Assembly (NCBI RefSeq): GCF_020536995.1
Contig: NC_068362.1
Coordinates: 97,151,085 to 97,215,084 of the forward strand
From: Dreissena polymorpha
Taxonomy: Eukaryota; Mollusca; Bivalvia; Myida; Dreissenidae
DNA: 64,000 bases
Direction of reading: 5' to 3'
The notes under the pieces are model-generated. The model worked only from the letters and a program-made list of their open reading frames with translations, searched no databases and had not been told where the DNA came from. Both the position numbers and the translations under genes were made by a program. This document shows, piece after piece, positions 48,201 through 60,893 of the stretch; position 1 is the first letter of the stretch; every line of letters starts with the position of its first letter.

Positions 48201-48458
48201 AAGAGTCTTACTGCTCCAGAGAATACCAGGCTGTGGCTCAAAGTGAATGATGCCATAAAACAAGATGGGAATACCAAGGATATGATATTCTCCATTCCAT
48301 TTTTAGTGAGTTACATCAGCACTTACTTTAAGTTGGAGGAAGGAGATGTAATACTGACAGGGACGCCTGAGGGGGTGGGGCCGGTGTGTGAAGGTGATGT
48401 CATACAGGCAGGACTAGGGGATATTGTGTCTTTCACTTTTCAGGTTGAGAAGTCCTAA
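45211..48458 (+). CDS. FAHD1: FAHD1, mitochondrial acylpyruvase / oxaloacetate decarboxylase, complete, three exons
   Basis: Coding exons are 45211-45278, 47479-47575 and 47970-48458, with GT-AG introns of 2200 and 394 bp (phases 2 and 0), giving 217 aa against about 220 in vertebrates. FAHD1 hydrolyses acylpyruvates and decarboxylates oxaloacetate in mitochondria. Visible family features are GRNYRAHALE (residues 19-28), carrying the His-x-x-Glu pair (H25, E28) of the active-site lid; LHHEVELG with metal-ligand acidic residues E66 and E68; LALDMTARD with the third ligand D97; and the C-terminal GTPEGVGPV. The ATG gives a short N-terminus as in the family. A TIR transposon fills most of intron 1, and satellite DNA reaches to about 130 bp from the start codon, so the promoter must be compact or lie in repeat DNA. 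Identification is firm. Confidence 0.96.
45591..47394 (-). mobile_element. Non-autonomous TIR element, copy 2, in FAHD1 intron 1
   Basis: Both ends read TATAGACCAGTTGA inward, with TA or TATA at the junctions. The sequence is the inverted homologue of the element at 3094-6506, including GTGACGTCACGCGCACCTG near the right end and the block TATCCGATCATAACGAGATA near 46750. It has no coding capacity. It makes up about 1.8 of the 2.2 kb of FAHD1 intron 1. Confidence 0.8.
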
Positions 48459-49036
48459 CCTAAAGGACTATATTCATTTACTATTCACTGGAAACCCATT
48501 ATTTGTCGGACACAATTTATACCTAACACAAATACTATATAAAAAGTGTTTTGTAGTACTAAAGTTATGTATCAAGATATTGTTAATGATAAAAGAATAA
48601 TCTCAAACAGGTTATGCATTTTATATCATGAATGCACGTGATATATAAAAACACACTAAGATAACTTTGTATATTGTAACCCGCTAATTTTTTAACTTTT
48701 ATTGTCGAAAACTTTACTTGGGGGTTCTCTGTCAAATGTACACTTTGTAGTCGGACCTTCTCTCCCAGTTATGTTCTGTGTATGTATAATGTGGGTTGTT
48801 TGCTTAATTGCTTAATTTGCATTATGGGCACATTTCTTGACAAAAATAATTTTATAAAATTAGAAATTAACAAATTTAAGTATCCTCACAATTTTGATAT
48901 ATTTTAAAGAATGGTTTTGCAGTAATAAATGCTATAATTCCTGTGATTTGTTAACAGTTTTAGTTTTGTAATATAAATTATGTTAGTTTTAAGTATGAAC
49001 TCACTATTGACAATTATTGTGCTGATATTTTATTGA

Positions 49037-49042
49037 AATAAA
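49037..49042 (+). terminator. AATAAA poly(A) signal for FAHD1
   Basis: A canonical AATAAA about 580 bp after the FAHD1 stop lies beyond AT-rich 3' UTR-like DNA. Confidence 0.45.
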
Positions 49043-49439
49043 GAATCAGAAACCAATTAACTCCTCATATTTGTTTTAAATTTTATGAAAAACAAAACCT
49101 TAGAAAAACATCTATTAAAATTGATCATATTAATACCAAAATTGAGAATATATTTGGTAATATTATAAGATAAGTAAAATTGAACACATACTTTGCTATT
49201 AAATACAGCCTCTTGTTGATGTAGGCGCATACAAGTATGCAATTTCTGTTTTCTGCTATCAAACCAACATCCCATATATGTATTTGGATGCAAAGCTGTT
49301 TAAGTTGTTTAGAGCTTTGAGTCTGACCCAACCCTGACTTTAAGAAGGAATACGTGCATGTTCTTTCAGCTGAGATTTGAGATTGTTTATGAGCTGATCA
49401 ACATCGTCAATCAATTAGCTGAGTGGATACTCAAATCTC

Positions 49440-52400
49440 ATCTTCTATACTCAAATTGAAGTATGGTTATGAGACTAGGCCCCTATTGAAGTATGGTCAT
49501 GACACTAGGCCCATATTGAAGTATGGTCATGACACTAGGCCCATATTGAAGTATGGTCATGACACTAGGCCCATATTGAAGTATGGTCATGACACTAGGC
49601 CCATATTGAAGTATGGTCATGACACTAGGCCCATATTGAAGTATGGTCATGACACTAGGCCCATATTTAAGTATGGTCATGACACTAGGCCCATATTGAA
49701 GCATGGTCATGACACTAGGCCCATATTGAAGTATGGTCATGACACTAGGCCCATATTGAAGTATGGTCATGACACTAGGCCCATATTGCAGTGTGGTCAT
49801 GACACTAGGCCCATATTGAAAAATGGTCATGCCACTAGGCCCATATTGAAGTATGGTCATGACTCATGACACTAGGCCCGTATTGAAGTATGGTCATGAC
49901 ATTAGGCCCATATTGAAGTATGGTCATCATGACATGATACTATGCCCATATTGAAGTATGGTCATGACACTAGGCCCATATTGAAGAATGGTCATGGCAC
50001 TAGGCCCATATTGCAGTATGGTCATGGCACTAGGCCCATATTGAAGTATGGTCATGCCACTAGGCCCATATTAAAGTTGGGTTAAGATACTTGGCCCATA
50101 TTAAGGTATGGTCATTGCACTAGGCCCATATTGAAGTATGGTCATGACACTAGGCCCATATTGCAATATGGTCATGACACTAGGCCCATATTGAAGTATG
50201 GTCATGGCACTAGGTCCATATTGAAGTATGGTCATGACACTAGGCCCATATTGAAGTATGGTTATGACACTAGGCCTGTATTGAAGTATGGTAACACTAG
50301 GCCCATATTGAATAATGGTCATGTCACTAGGCCCATATTGAAGTATGGTCATGACACTAGGCCCATATTGAAGTATGGTCATGACACTAGGCCCATATTG
50401 AAGTATGGTCATGACACTAGGCCCATATTGAAGTATGGTCATGACACTAGGCCCATATTGCAGTATGGTCATGACACTAGGCCCATATTGAAGTATGGTC
50501 ATGACACTAGGCCCATATTGCAGTATGATCATGACACTATGCCCATATTTAAGTATGGTCATGATTTTAGGCCCATACTGAAGTATGGTCATGACACTAT
50601 GCCCATATTGAAGAATGGTCACGACACAATGCCCATATTGAAGTATGGACACGACACTATGCCCTTATTGAAGTATGGTAATGATACTAGGCTCATATTG
50701 AAGAATGGTCATTACACTAGGCCCATATTGAAGTATGGTCATGAAACTAGGCCCAAATTGAAGTATAGTCATGACACTAGGTCCATATTGAAGCATGGGC
50801 ATGATACTAGGCCCATATTGAAGTATGGTCATGACACTAGGCCCATATTGAAGTATGGTCATGACACTAGGCCCATATTGAAGTATGGTCATGACACTAG
50901 GCCCATATTGCAGTGTGGTCATGACACTAGGCCCATATTGAAAAATGGTCATGCCACTAGGCCCATATTGAAGTATGGTCATGACTCATGACACTAGGCC
51001 CGTATTGAAGTATGGTCATGACATTAGGCCCATATTGAAGTATGGTCATCATGACATGATACTATGCCCATATTGAAGTATGGTCATGACACTAGGCCCA
51101 TATTGAAGAATGGTCATGGCACTAGGCCCATATTGCAGTATGGTCATGGCACTAGGCCCATATTGAAGTATGGTCATGCCACTAGGCCCATATTAAAGTT
51201 GGGTTAAGATACTTGGCCCATATTAAGGTATGGTCATTGCACTAGGCCCATATTGAAGTATGGTCATGACACTAGGCCCATATTGCAATATGGTCATGAC
51301 ACTAGGCCCATATTGAAGTATGGTCATGGCACTAGGTCCATATTGAAGTATGGTCATGACACTAGGCCCATATTGAAGTATGGTTATGACACTAGGCCTA
51401 TATTGAAGTATGGTAACACTAGGCCCATATTGAATAATGGTCATGTCACTAGGCCCATATTGAAGTATGGTCATGACACTAGGCCCATATTGAAGTATGG
51501 TCATGACACTAGGCCCATATTGAAGTATGGTCATGACACTAGGCCCATATTGAAGTATGGTCATGACACTAGGCCCATATTGCAGTATGGTCATGACACT
51601 AGGCCCATATTGAAGTATGGTCATGACACTAGGCCCATATTGCAGTATGATCATGACACTATGCCCATATTTAAGTATGGTCATGATTTTAGGCCCATAC
51701 TGAAGTATGGTCATGACACTATGCCCATATTGAAGAATGGTCACGACACAATGCCCATATTGAAGTATGGACACGACACTATGCCCTTATTGAAGTATGG
51801 TAATGATACTAGGCTCATATTGAAGAATGGTCATTACACTAGGCCCATATTGAAGTATGGTCATGAAACTAGGCCCAAATTGAAGTATAGTCATGACACT
51901 AGGCCCATATTGAAGCATGGGCATGATACTAGGCCCATATTGAAGTATGGTCATGACACTAGGCCCATATTGAAGTATGGTCATGACACTAGGCCCATAT
52001 TGAAGTATGGTCATGACACTAGGCCCATATTGAAGCATGGTCATGACACTAGGCCCATATTGAAGTATGGTCATGACACTAGGCCCATATTGAAGTATGG
52101 TCATGACACTAGGCCCATATTGCAGTGTGGTCATGACACTAGGCCAATATTGAAATATTGTCATGACACTAGGCCCATATTGAAAAATGGTCATGCCACT
52201 AGGCCCATATTGAAGTATGGTCATGACTCATGACACTAGGCCCGTATTGAAGTATGGTCATGACACTAGGCCCATATTGAAGTATGGTCATCATGACATG
52301 ATACTATGCCCATATTGAAGTATGGTCATGACACTAGGCCCATATTGAAGAATGGTCATGGCACTAGGCCCATATTGCAGTATGGTCATGACACTAGGCC

Positions 52401-53632
52401 CATATTGAAGTATGGTCATGCCACTAGGCCCATATTAAAGTTGGGTTAAGATGCTTGGCCCATATTAAGGTATGGTCATTGCACTAGGCCCATATTGAAG
52501 TATGGTCATGACACTAGGCCCATATTGCAATATGGTCATGACACTAGGCCCATATTGAAGTATGGTCATGGCACTAGGTCCATATTGAAGTATGGTCATG
52601 ACACTAGGCCCATATTGAAGTATGGTTATGACACTAGGCCTATATTGAAGTATGGTAACACTAGGCCCATATTGAATAATGGTCATGTCACTAGGCCCAT
52701 ATTGAAGTATGGTCATGACACTAGGCCCATATTGAAGTATGGTTATGACACTAGGCCCATATTGAATAATGGTCATGTCACTAGGCTCATATTGAAGTAT
52801 GGTCATGATACTAGGCCCATATTGAAGTATGGTCATGATACTAGGCCCATATTGAAGTATGGTCATGACACTAGGCCCATATTGAAGTATGGTCATGACA
52901 CTAGGCCCATATTGAAGTATGGTCATGACACTAGGCCCATATTGAAGTATGGTCATGACACTAGGCCCATATAAATGTATGGTCATGACACTAGGCCCAT
53001 ATTGAAGTATGGTCATGACACTAGGCCCATATTAAAGTTGGGTTAAGATACTTGGCCCATATTAAGGTATGGTCATTGCACTAGGCCCATATTGAAGTAT
53101 GGTCATGACACAAGGCCCATATTGAAGTATGGTCATGGCACTAGGTCCATATTGAAGTATGGCCATGACACTAGGCCCATATTGAAGTATGGTTATGACA
53201 CTAGGCATATATTGAAGTATGGTAACACTAGGCCCATATTGAATAATGGTCATGTCACTAGGCCCATATTGAAGTATGGTCATGACTCTAGGCCCATATT
53301 GAAGTATGGTTATGACACTAGGCCCATATTGAATAATGGTCATGTCACTAGGCTCATATTGAAGTATGGTCATGATACTAGGCCCATATTGAAGTATGGT
53401 CATGATACTAGGCCCATATTGAAGTATGGTCATGACACTAGGCCCATATTGAAGTATGGTCATGACAGTAGGCCCATATTGAAGTATGGTCATGACACTA
53501 GGCCCATATTGAAGTATGGTTATGACACTAGGCCCATATTGAAGTATGGTCATGACACTAGGCCCATATTGAAGAAGGTCATGACACTAGGCCCATATTG
53601 AAGTATGGTCATGACACTAGACCATATTACTA
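49440..53632. repeat. 30-bp minisatellite, about 140 units, with higher-order duplication
   Basis: The unit is GTATGGTCATGACACTAGGC followed by CCATATTGAA. Variant units recur in fixed order: blocks starting near 50101 and 51223 are nearly identical over 1122 bp, and a third related block starts 1242 bp later, so the array grew by large segmental duplication. Because 30 is a multiple of three, both strands have long open frames (10-residue peptides such as KYGHDTRPIL and MTILQYGPSV). These are not genes. It occupies the gap between the converging FAHD1 and SFXN genes. Confidence 0.95.
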
Positions 53633-55667
53633 GTAACTGATTTCAGTTGCATGACTACACTAGGAATCATTTCAAGCTGTAATACAACTTGAGCAGCTAG
53701 ATATTCCAGCTAAATAACACTGAACAAAAGTCTTTTGAATATTTTTATTATATTATGTGTTTTAACAGCAAAGTGATAGTTGCAAACAAAAACAACAACA
53801 CGATTGATCATTCAAATCTAGATCTGTGATTTTACATCAAAGTATTAGTTGCTAATATATTCAATTAAGAACATGATTGATAAATCCATTATAAAGCCTT
53901 TTTACTTCTTACAACACATTTTTAAACATTTTATTTCATACAATACCCAATACATGTAGCTCTAGCTGTATTAAGTAAGTTGTCTGAGATCAGCATCCTT
54001 GCCATTGCTTGTGCTTGTCAGAGTGTCTGACATATTATTTTGTTTACAAATTGTTTGTATTGTCGGAGCAAATAAATATAAAATATTGTTAGCAATACTT
54101 AGTTGAGCATTATCATGATATGCAAAAATTATTTCTGTCACTTTTGCAGTGTCCCCATCCACCTTTCATGCAATCTGGATGTAAGGTATCTGAGTATGAA
54201 CTTTATCACAAAAGTTTATTTCATTTTTTGTACTAGTTCTGCAGAATAATTGTTTCCTTATTAGTGACATCCTCCCCATTCTTTCTATAAGCACCCAAAT
54301 ATCAGTGTGTTGGCCATAAGTTTGATACTGTTTGGTACGTTTGTCACCATTGAGATAATAAATACTGCAGTCCTGCTGACCAGAAAAACCCAGAAAACAA
54401 AAATACAAATCATCACTCATGCACACAAGTAAACAATAATAGCTCAACAACATAAATCTGACAATTACCTATTCCGTTTATTCATAATATTTCACAATAC
54501 CATTACAAGAAATTCAAAATTCTTGAATAGAAAAATAGACACAAAAATTTGGTGTACAACAAAGACTTAATGTTATCATGTAAACACTTGCAAAAACAAA
54601 ACTCAGTATGAATATTGGAAACATACATGTATCAAGGCAGCAGTTTATGCTAATCAAGTACCATGTACAAGCTTGAAGTCAATGTTGGCAGCAAAATGGA
54701 TTAATATTTATTGTAAATATTTTCTGTGGCTTTACTTGCAGACTTTCATTCCCAGCTCCTTATTTCTGTTCATTTTCTTTTTTTGTACTATTTTATTGGT
54801 TTGGGAAAACTTTCTATTAAAAATGATTTTAGGACTAATTAGTCACTTCTATCTTGACTGAGATTGAGGATACATTGTAATTCTGAAGAAATCAACAAGT
54901 CTTGTTTTTTGGTTTTATTATATCTACTAGTATCTTGTTATAAATTGTATTATTTTACCATTGAAAATATTGATCAATGATCTTAAGTATTAAAGTTAAA
55001 AGAAAGCAAAAAAAAAAACAAAAACAAATATAGTACTCAAAGCATTCAAAAGTGCATAAATGTGCATCATACATTTTCATCCACACCCCACCCACCCAAA
55101 CAAACCAGTCATAACAATTCATCAACACTAACCTGTAAATTCCAATATAACAATATAAGTAAAAGTGGTGCTCCAAATTTCAAACACATGAGTCATGTAT
55201 TTCAAAACATTCAAACTTATCAATAATCAAATACAATATTCCAGGTAGTAAACATTCTGTTTGGATTAAGGGTGTGAAAAGTAGTGCCCAGGTTTTGGTA
55301 AGGAGGGTTCGTGTCTCAGTTCCCAGTGGATATGTAGTGTCCCAAACTGGAGGAGGTTGTGATTTTGCAAGCAGTTTTCAAGTTATTTATGTGGCAAACA
55401 ACTGCAATACAATGCTCAAAATCCGCTATGGTTTATGCTTTTTTTTCACAGAAATTAAAATCCTTACATGTATAACTGATTACAGATTACACAGAGACAT
55501 GTCTTATAACATTGATAGCAGCATATGAATGATATGATGACACTAACTGGCACAAAACCTCAAAATACTCAAATATTCTCTGTTATCTACAGTATACATG
55601 TGTTCCCAAAATAGATTGCTATATTGTTCAATGTTCATATTGTTTGGCACATACAGATAACGGGTCA
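53633..55667. other. 3' flank of SFXN and intergenic DNA
   Basis: The part nearest 55667 should be sideroflexin 3' UTR (minus strand). Minus-strand frames at 53971-54162 and 54166-54453 look somewhat protein-like (for example AKVTEIIFAYHDNAQLSIAN), but I recognise no family and no splice partner. Confidence 0.35.
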
Positions 55668-58600
55668 TTATAATCCCTTGTTGAAGTAGACACGGTCCAC
55701 TGGGTCTGGAAGCGCCTTGATTTTCTCTTGCAAGTCCTTCTCCAAACTGCTCACAGCCATAGAACTGAAAAAACAAAATCAGCATATAGACTTGTTGACA
55801 CATTGTACACTGACTGAATAGTGAGCAGCACATAATATCAGCATACAGACTTGTTCACACATTTGACACTGACTGAATAGTGGGAAGCATACAAAATTAG
55901 CATATAGACATGTTAACACATTTTACACTGACTGAAGTGGGCAGCATATAAAATGTGTGTACTTTTATTTGGGTCACTGTATATGGATAATTTCAAACCA
56001 GTCATGTCTATAACATATGAGTACTGTAATGATGTGACTGGTAGTCAGATACATAGCAATTCTCAATATTTTCACAAATGGCTCATTTGGCATTCAGCGA
56101 GAGCTTTTTATACCAATTGTGTGTACCTTGTAACAATATAGAAGAAACACCCAAGTTACACATTTTAGTGTTTTCGAATCATAATTGCACTTCATGACAA
56201 AATCGCTATGTTTAAGTCACTTGCAACAGGATTTACAAAGACTAGCAAAGAAAATACCCGGTACCTTGTTTCCCTCAAGAGAGAACCTAAACCTTGTACA
56301 TGTATTACTTTTAAGTGTTGACTTTTCTAGACAACATTGGTATGGATAGTATGGATTGAATCATCAATGTGAAGATGTCTATTGACTTGTCAGGTCAATA
56401 CCTCTTATAGACATAAATAGAGTATAATAATGTGAAATTACATCAATACATGTGCACATTGACAGTTTACTTTAGAAAATTACTTAGTTAAAAAGGGATA
56501 ACTCAAACAAAATCTTTGGACGAAAAATACTGAGAAAAAGTTTTAAAAACAATAAAGATAACACTGGAACAAATAGGGTACTGAACGTTTCAACACAGAT
56601 ACCTTTAAAAGATAGTTTTTGAGAATGAGACTTTGACAAACTTCCAACTACCAGAACATTCAAAAACACCCTATGCAATCATGTTACCTTTTTTGTGGGA
56701 ACAGGGCACAACAGAATGGCGTGGCAAAAACAAGGCTGAAAGATAGATCACACATGTTTTGTCAAGTATGGCTCAGAAAAATTAATCAAACAATGACATT
56801 ACTTCATGAATTAATGAGCAGCATCATGAAAAACAATTTATTATGGTGTGTGCAGCCAGTGTAGGGTAGGGTTATTTTTTGTAAGGATTGCAGTTCTCCT
56901 AATTGATATCAATACATCATCTTGTTTAGTATTTGAGATATAAACTTGTAAAGTTATAGCACACAAAAACAAATGGAAATAACTCTTATTTAAGAAAGTG
57001 CAGGGTTATGGTTCTTGCACATGACACTCTCCTCATTGATTTCTATATGCCCATTAAGTTTCATGTTGAAATGCTATACAGTTTCTAAGATGAAGCCATA
57101 AAACGTTTATGAGTGACGGATGGACTTCTGGACATGCCAAATCGATATCCCACTTCCTTTTGCGGGGGTTAATATGCAATCATTATTAATATTGCTTTCA
57201 AGCACTCAAAATACTTACAAGAAGCCCACAACTAGAACTTGAATCGGGGCATTCAACCAGGGGCGTGCCTGAATAAACAAAAAAATTACAACAACCAAGA
57301 AGTGTCCTCACTGGGTAGTCGACCTAAACTATGGCATGTAGGCAGATTACAGCACAATGCCAGATTTTGCCTCTGTGTAATATTTGCTTACATGGTACAT
57401 ATTTAGATTGTCATGCCATAATTTTGACATTATGCTTCCCCATCTTTCTCTCAACAAGGAACAAAAGCATCTTTGTAAAACTACACAAAGCAATACAAAA
57501 AGTAGTCCAAACTGTTTGATGGATATATATCCCATTTGGACTGCCAATTGTTTGGTTTAGATTATGATAGAATCTGAATATTGACCACATTTTTATTGAT
57601 AGAGACATTTGCTTAAGTACCTGCATACTACAATACACCTCATATATTTGGATACTCAAGATACTGGTAATCAAACATTCAGACAAAAATTGTCGATACA
57701 ATTAAATGGAATCTATTGCATTATGCTTAATATGTAATTTAAGAAACAAAAGTGCATCAATGCTTATTACCAATTTTATAAATGTGTACAGAGGATTTTT
57801 ATATACACTAATTTTCAGCTGATCACACAATGTCAAAGTACTAAATTATTCTACATTTAATAAAATCATACACATGAGATCAAGACAACATAAACATTTT
57901 ACGAGCAAATTTAACACAAGTAAAAGGCTGTGACGAAAAAAACAACAAGACATTGATTAAACTTTCAAGATTTATAATCATGACTCATTGATTACTGGTT
58001 CATGACAAAACAAATGTGGTTATACTTTAACTTTTCATAACATGCTTTTTTCTCAACATGTGTAACTACAGTGATCATTAACAATAAAATAACTAGAAAT
58101 ACATAATGCGCCAACATTTATCATTACATGTTTAACAAACCTTTAATTAGGCTATAAATCAATTCTTACAAGGTTTTGAATGAGGACCATGTAAATGTAG
58201 ACATATGGCTTACCTTCATGAACTGTTTCTCTTCTAGCCATGACATTAAAATAGGAGGGAAGACTACAAAAGAAATGAAAAATACCTTCATGTATGAAAT
58301 AAGGTATTGCAAATGATTGCCATTCAATACCAATTTCTCTTTACCTAACTAAGTGAACAGGTCAGATATTTTAGAGGGAATTTTTTGGATTGATTCTGTT
58401 CATCAATTTTTTTTTACAGACATGGTCAGTTTTCAGGACTCAATATGTCCGAAACAACAACAACAACAAAACATGTTGTAAATTCATTTTTATGTTTTAT
58501 CCTATGCTGTACATTATCTGCATTGATGCAGTCTTTTTTATCTTAACATGTTAAAATATAAAATGTTTTACAACTTTTAATTGTCCAAGTACATTGTCAG

Positions 58601-60893
58601 ACCAGTCTCATACAATTATTTTTTTAAACATTTTAAAGTTCAAATGATGTCTCAATTCTAATATGAGAGTCATTATACTTACAAGCCATACAACAAAATA
58701 GCATGATATTATAAAGGGACTCGCTCAAAGATTTTATTAATACAAAATGCCATCTAATATATGTATTTTAATATTTGGACTTCCAGCAAACACTACACAA
58801 ATATTGTTGCATATACATTAACTAAACCTTGGTTACAAATGCACATGCCTGCAAGAACATGTAACATTATTTATGATGGACACGCTTTCACGGAGACCAT
58901 GAATATACAAATGTAAACTTTTGGCATATTTATTCTGGTTACCCAGGCTTACAAATATATCAGTGATATTCAATATACACCAGAAAAAACTAACAAATCT
59001 ACTTCTTCAAGAGAGAGGGTGTGTCATAAAGGACTCAGTATGTCTGTTAAATTTCATTCTCATAAATGTAATTTAGCTAGCCTATATTACATGTTTCTTC
59101 TTGAGTTTGATGACTAAAATGTTTTGCAATTCAACTTCACTTTCTATGAACAGCTCCCTCTAAGTTATTTACATGTTTTGCAATACACGAGGGCCTGTAT
59201 TTACCAACATTCTTTGACTCAAGTTAAAACATAACTATAGACTAAGACACAATAAATCTTAGTTTAGAGTTTGAATAGATGAAGGTTTACTGTTGCTTAT
59301 GTTATAATTACACTCTTCAATATGAATGTTTTAATGTGAGCTTAGGAATGTTATTGTAAACTAAAAATTCATGAATATTAAGAACTTTGAAGTTCTAAGA
59401 GTACCATAATAACTCTTTAATAGTTTTTCGGACACATCAAACAAAGTTATAGGTGTCCGAAAATTAAGAGACAAAAATTAAGGTGTCAGAAAATTATAAT
59501 TATATTGAAATAAAAGCAATAAACCAATGTAAAATAATTGTATTGTGATTTACTCTTCTTTTGCTACTTTGAAATAAATACAATTTCTCAGCTTTGCTAA
59601 CTCTTGCCTGAAATGATACAACCAAAAAGTAAAAACATAAAACATTCTGCTTCCTTAATAGGAAGAAACCATTTCAAATGCTGTAGGGTGAATCCCTAAA
59701 CAAATCCATTGTTTTCTATCGGTAAGCATGGTAATTAACCAAATTGCACAAATGTTATGGTCCATTGCCTGTAGGCATGCATCTACCAAGTTTTATGACC
59801 TTAATCCGAATGAAAAAATCCATGCTCAAAGTGTCACAAGATAAGCAAAAACAGGGCCGATGTCTGTAGAATAGCGCTGTAAAATATACTGTCCAAAAAA
59901 TTAGAGACATTAATTTAGGACAAAAACCCCTATGTCCAAAAATTAAGATTCACCCCAAAAATTTATTTTTGCTAAAAAAAGGGCGTCCAAAAACTTATTA
60001 TTATGATACTCTTAAAAAGAAAAAAGTCTAATGAAGTCTGGTGAATATGGGCAAGGAACCTACTCATTCCAGGAGTAGCCATGCAGACCCTTGATATCAC
60101 GACCTGGGCGATAGCCGACTTAGCTGCGTTGCTGGACTCCCCCAAACGACGACCTTTCGAGTCAAACACGGGAATTCCCTGCATGATTTCTCTGCAAAAC
60201 AAGGGCATATATTACTGCAAAGGTTGTGGTAGCTTGTGCCTTTTTTTCCAAGTGTTAAGACGATCTTTTTATTTCGGTGTTCAGTTTCAGTCAAATAATG
60301 GCAGTTCCATTTCCCCCCAGTGAGCTCGGCTGGTCTTTAATATAACCTGTACAAAGAGCATATACTAATGCACAATATTGGCAACTGCACTATTTCAACG
60401 TGAGATAAAAGGAGAATGGAAGTAAACTCGTGCAACGTTTAATTCTAGAAACAAGTTAAACGCTGGCATTTGAACTCAAACACATCCCATGGATTGTAGT
60501 CTAGCATGTTTTCAAATGAGCTAACTACCGGTAGCTAGCCTGCCATTAAGAGTTTTATCCCAGACTTAATGCAAGAAAAAGCATTTATGATTGTCCTGGT
60601 GATAAATCATAATTGGTGTGGCTTTTTAGGCTAGTGTTAATGAGAAAATGTACCAAACTTGAAATCAATCATATATCTGATCACAAAGACATTAAGTAAG
60701 GTATAAAAATAAGACTATAGAACTATAAGCAATCCTTGAACATGTAAAACAATGTCAAGTTAAGAGAGTTTTGTTCTTTAAAGTCACGTCACATATAGAT
60801 AACTTACCTGCTGCGCATGAAAGGTATGTTTATACAGTTGGCAGCAGCCACGGCCGTGAAAGGGACAAACCTGCCCACCAATGGAGGCATACG
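55668..60893 (-). CDS. SFXN: Sideroflexin (SFXN1/3 type), last six coding exons
   Basis: Minus-strand exons in coding order are 60893-60808, 60191-60064, 58263-58214, 57268-57219, 56735-56688 and 55764-55668, all with GT-AG borders and matching phases. Together they encode about 146 residues, the C-terminal half of a roughly 320-aa protein. SFXN1/3 are inner-mitochondrial-membrane amino-acid carriers; SFXN1 imports serine for one-carbon metabolism. Diagnostic stretches are [50 protein letters not shown] and the C-terminus DRVYFNKGL, each nearly as in vertebrate SFXN1/3. The first exon here begins RMPPLVGRF, after TTGCAG. A later AG in GGGCAG, 23 bases into the exon, could act as an alternative acceptor, but using it would drop the conserved PPLVG. 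The intron before this exon is filled by a minisatellite built from the exon's own 5' edge. The N-terminal exons lie beyond 64000. Confidence 0.95.

Noticed and set aside
49423-53601. Frames of 100-326 codons with KYGHDTRPIL or MTILQYGPSV repeats
   Set aside because: They are explained by a 30-bp tandem repeat, which stays open on both strands.
49440-53632. CRISPR-like regular repeats
   Set aside because: Units are head-to-tail without unique spacers, in a nuclear eukaryotic context; it is a minisatellite.
54166-54453. 95-codon minus-strand frame downstream of SFXN
   Set aside because: It is somewhat protein-like but has no recognisable family or splice partner; it may be 3' UTR or chance.
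60808-60870. Shorter sideroflexin exon starting at the GGGCAG acceptor
   Set aside because: It would lose PPLVGR, which is conserved in sideroflexins; the TTGCAG acceptor at 60894-60899 restores it in frame.
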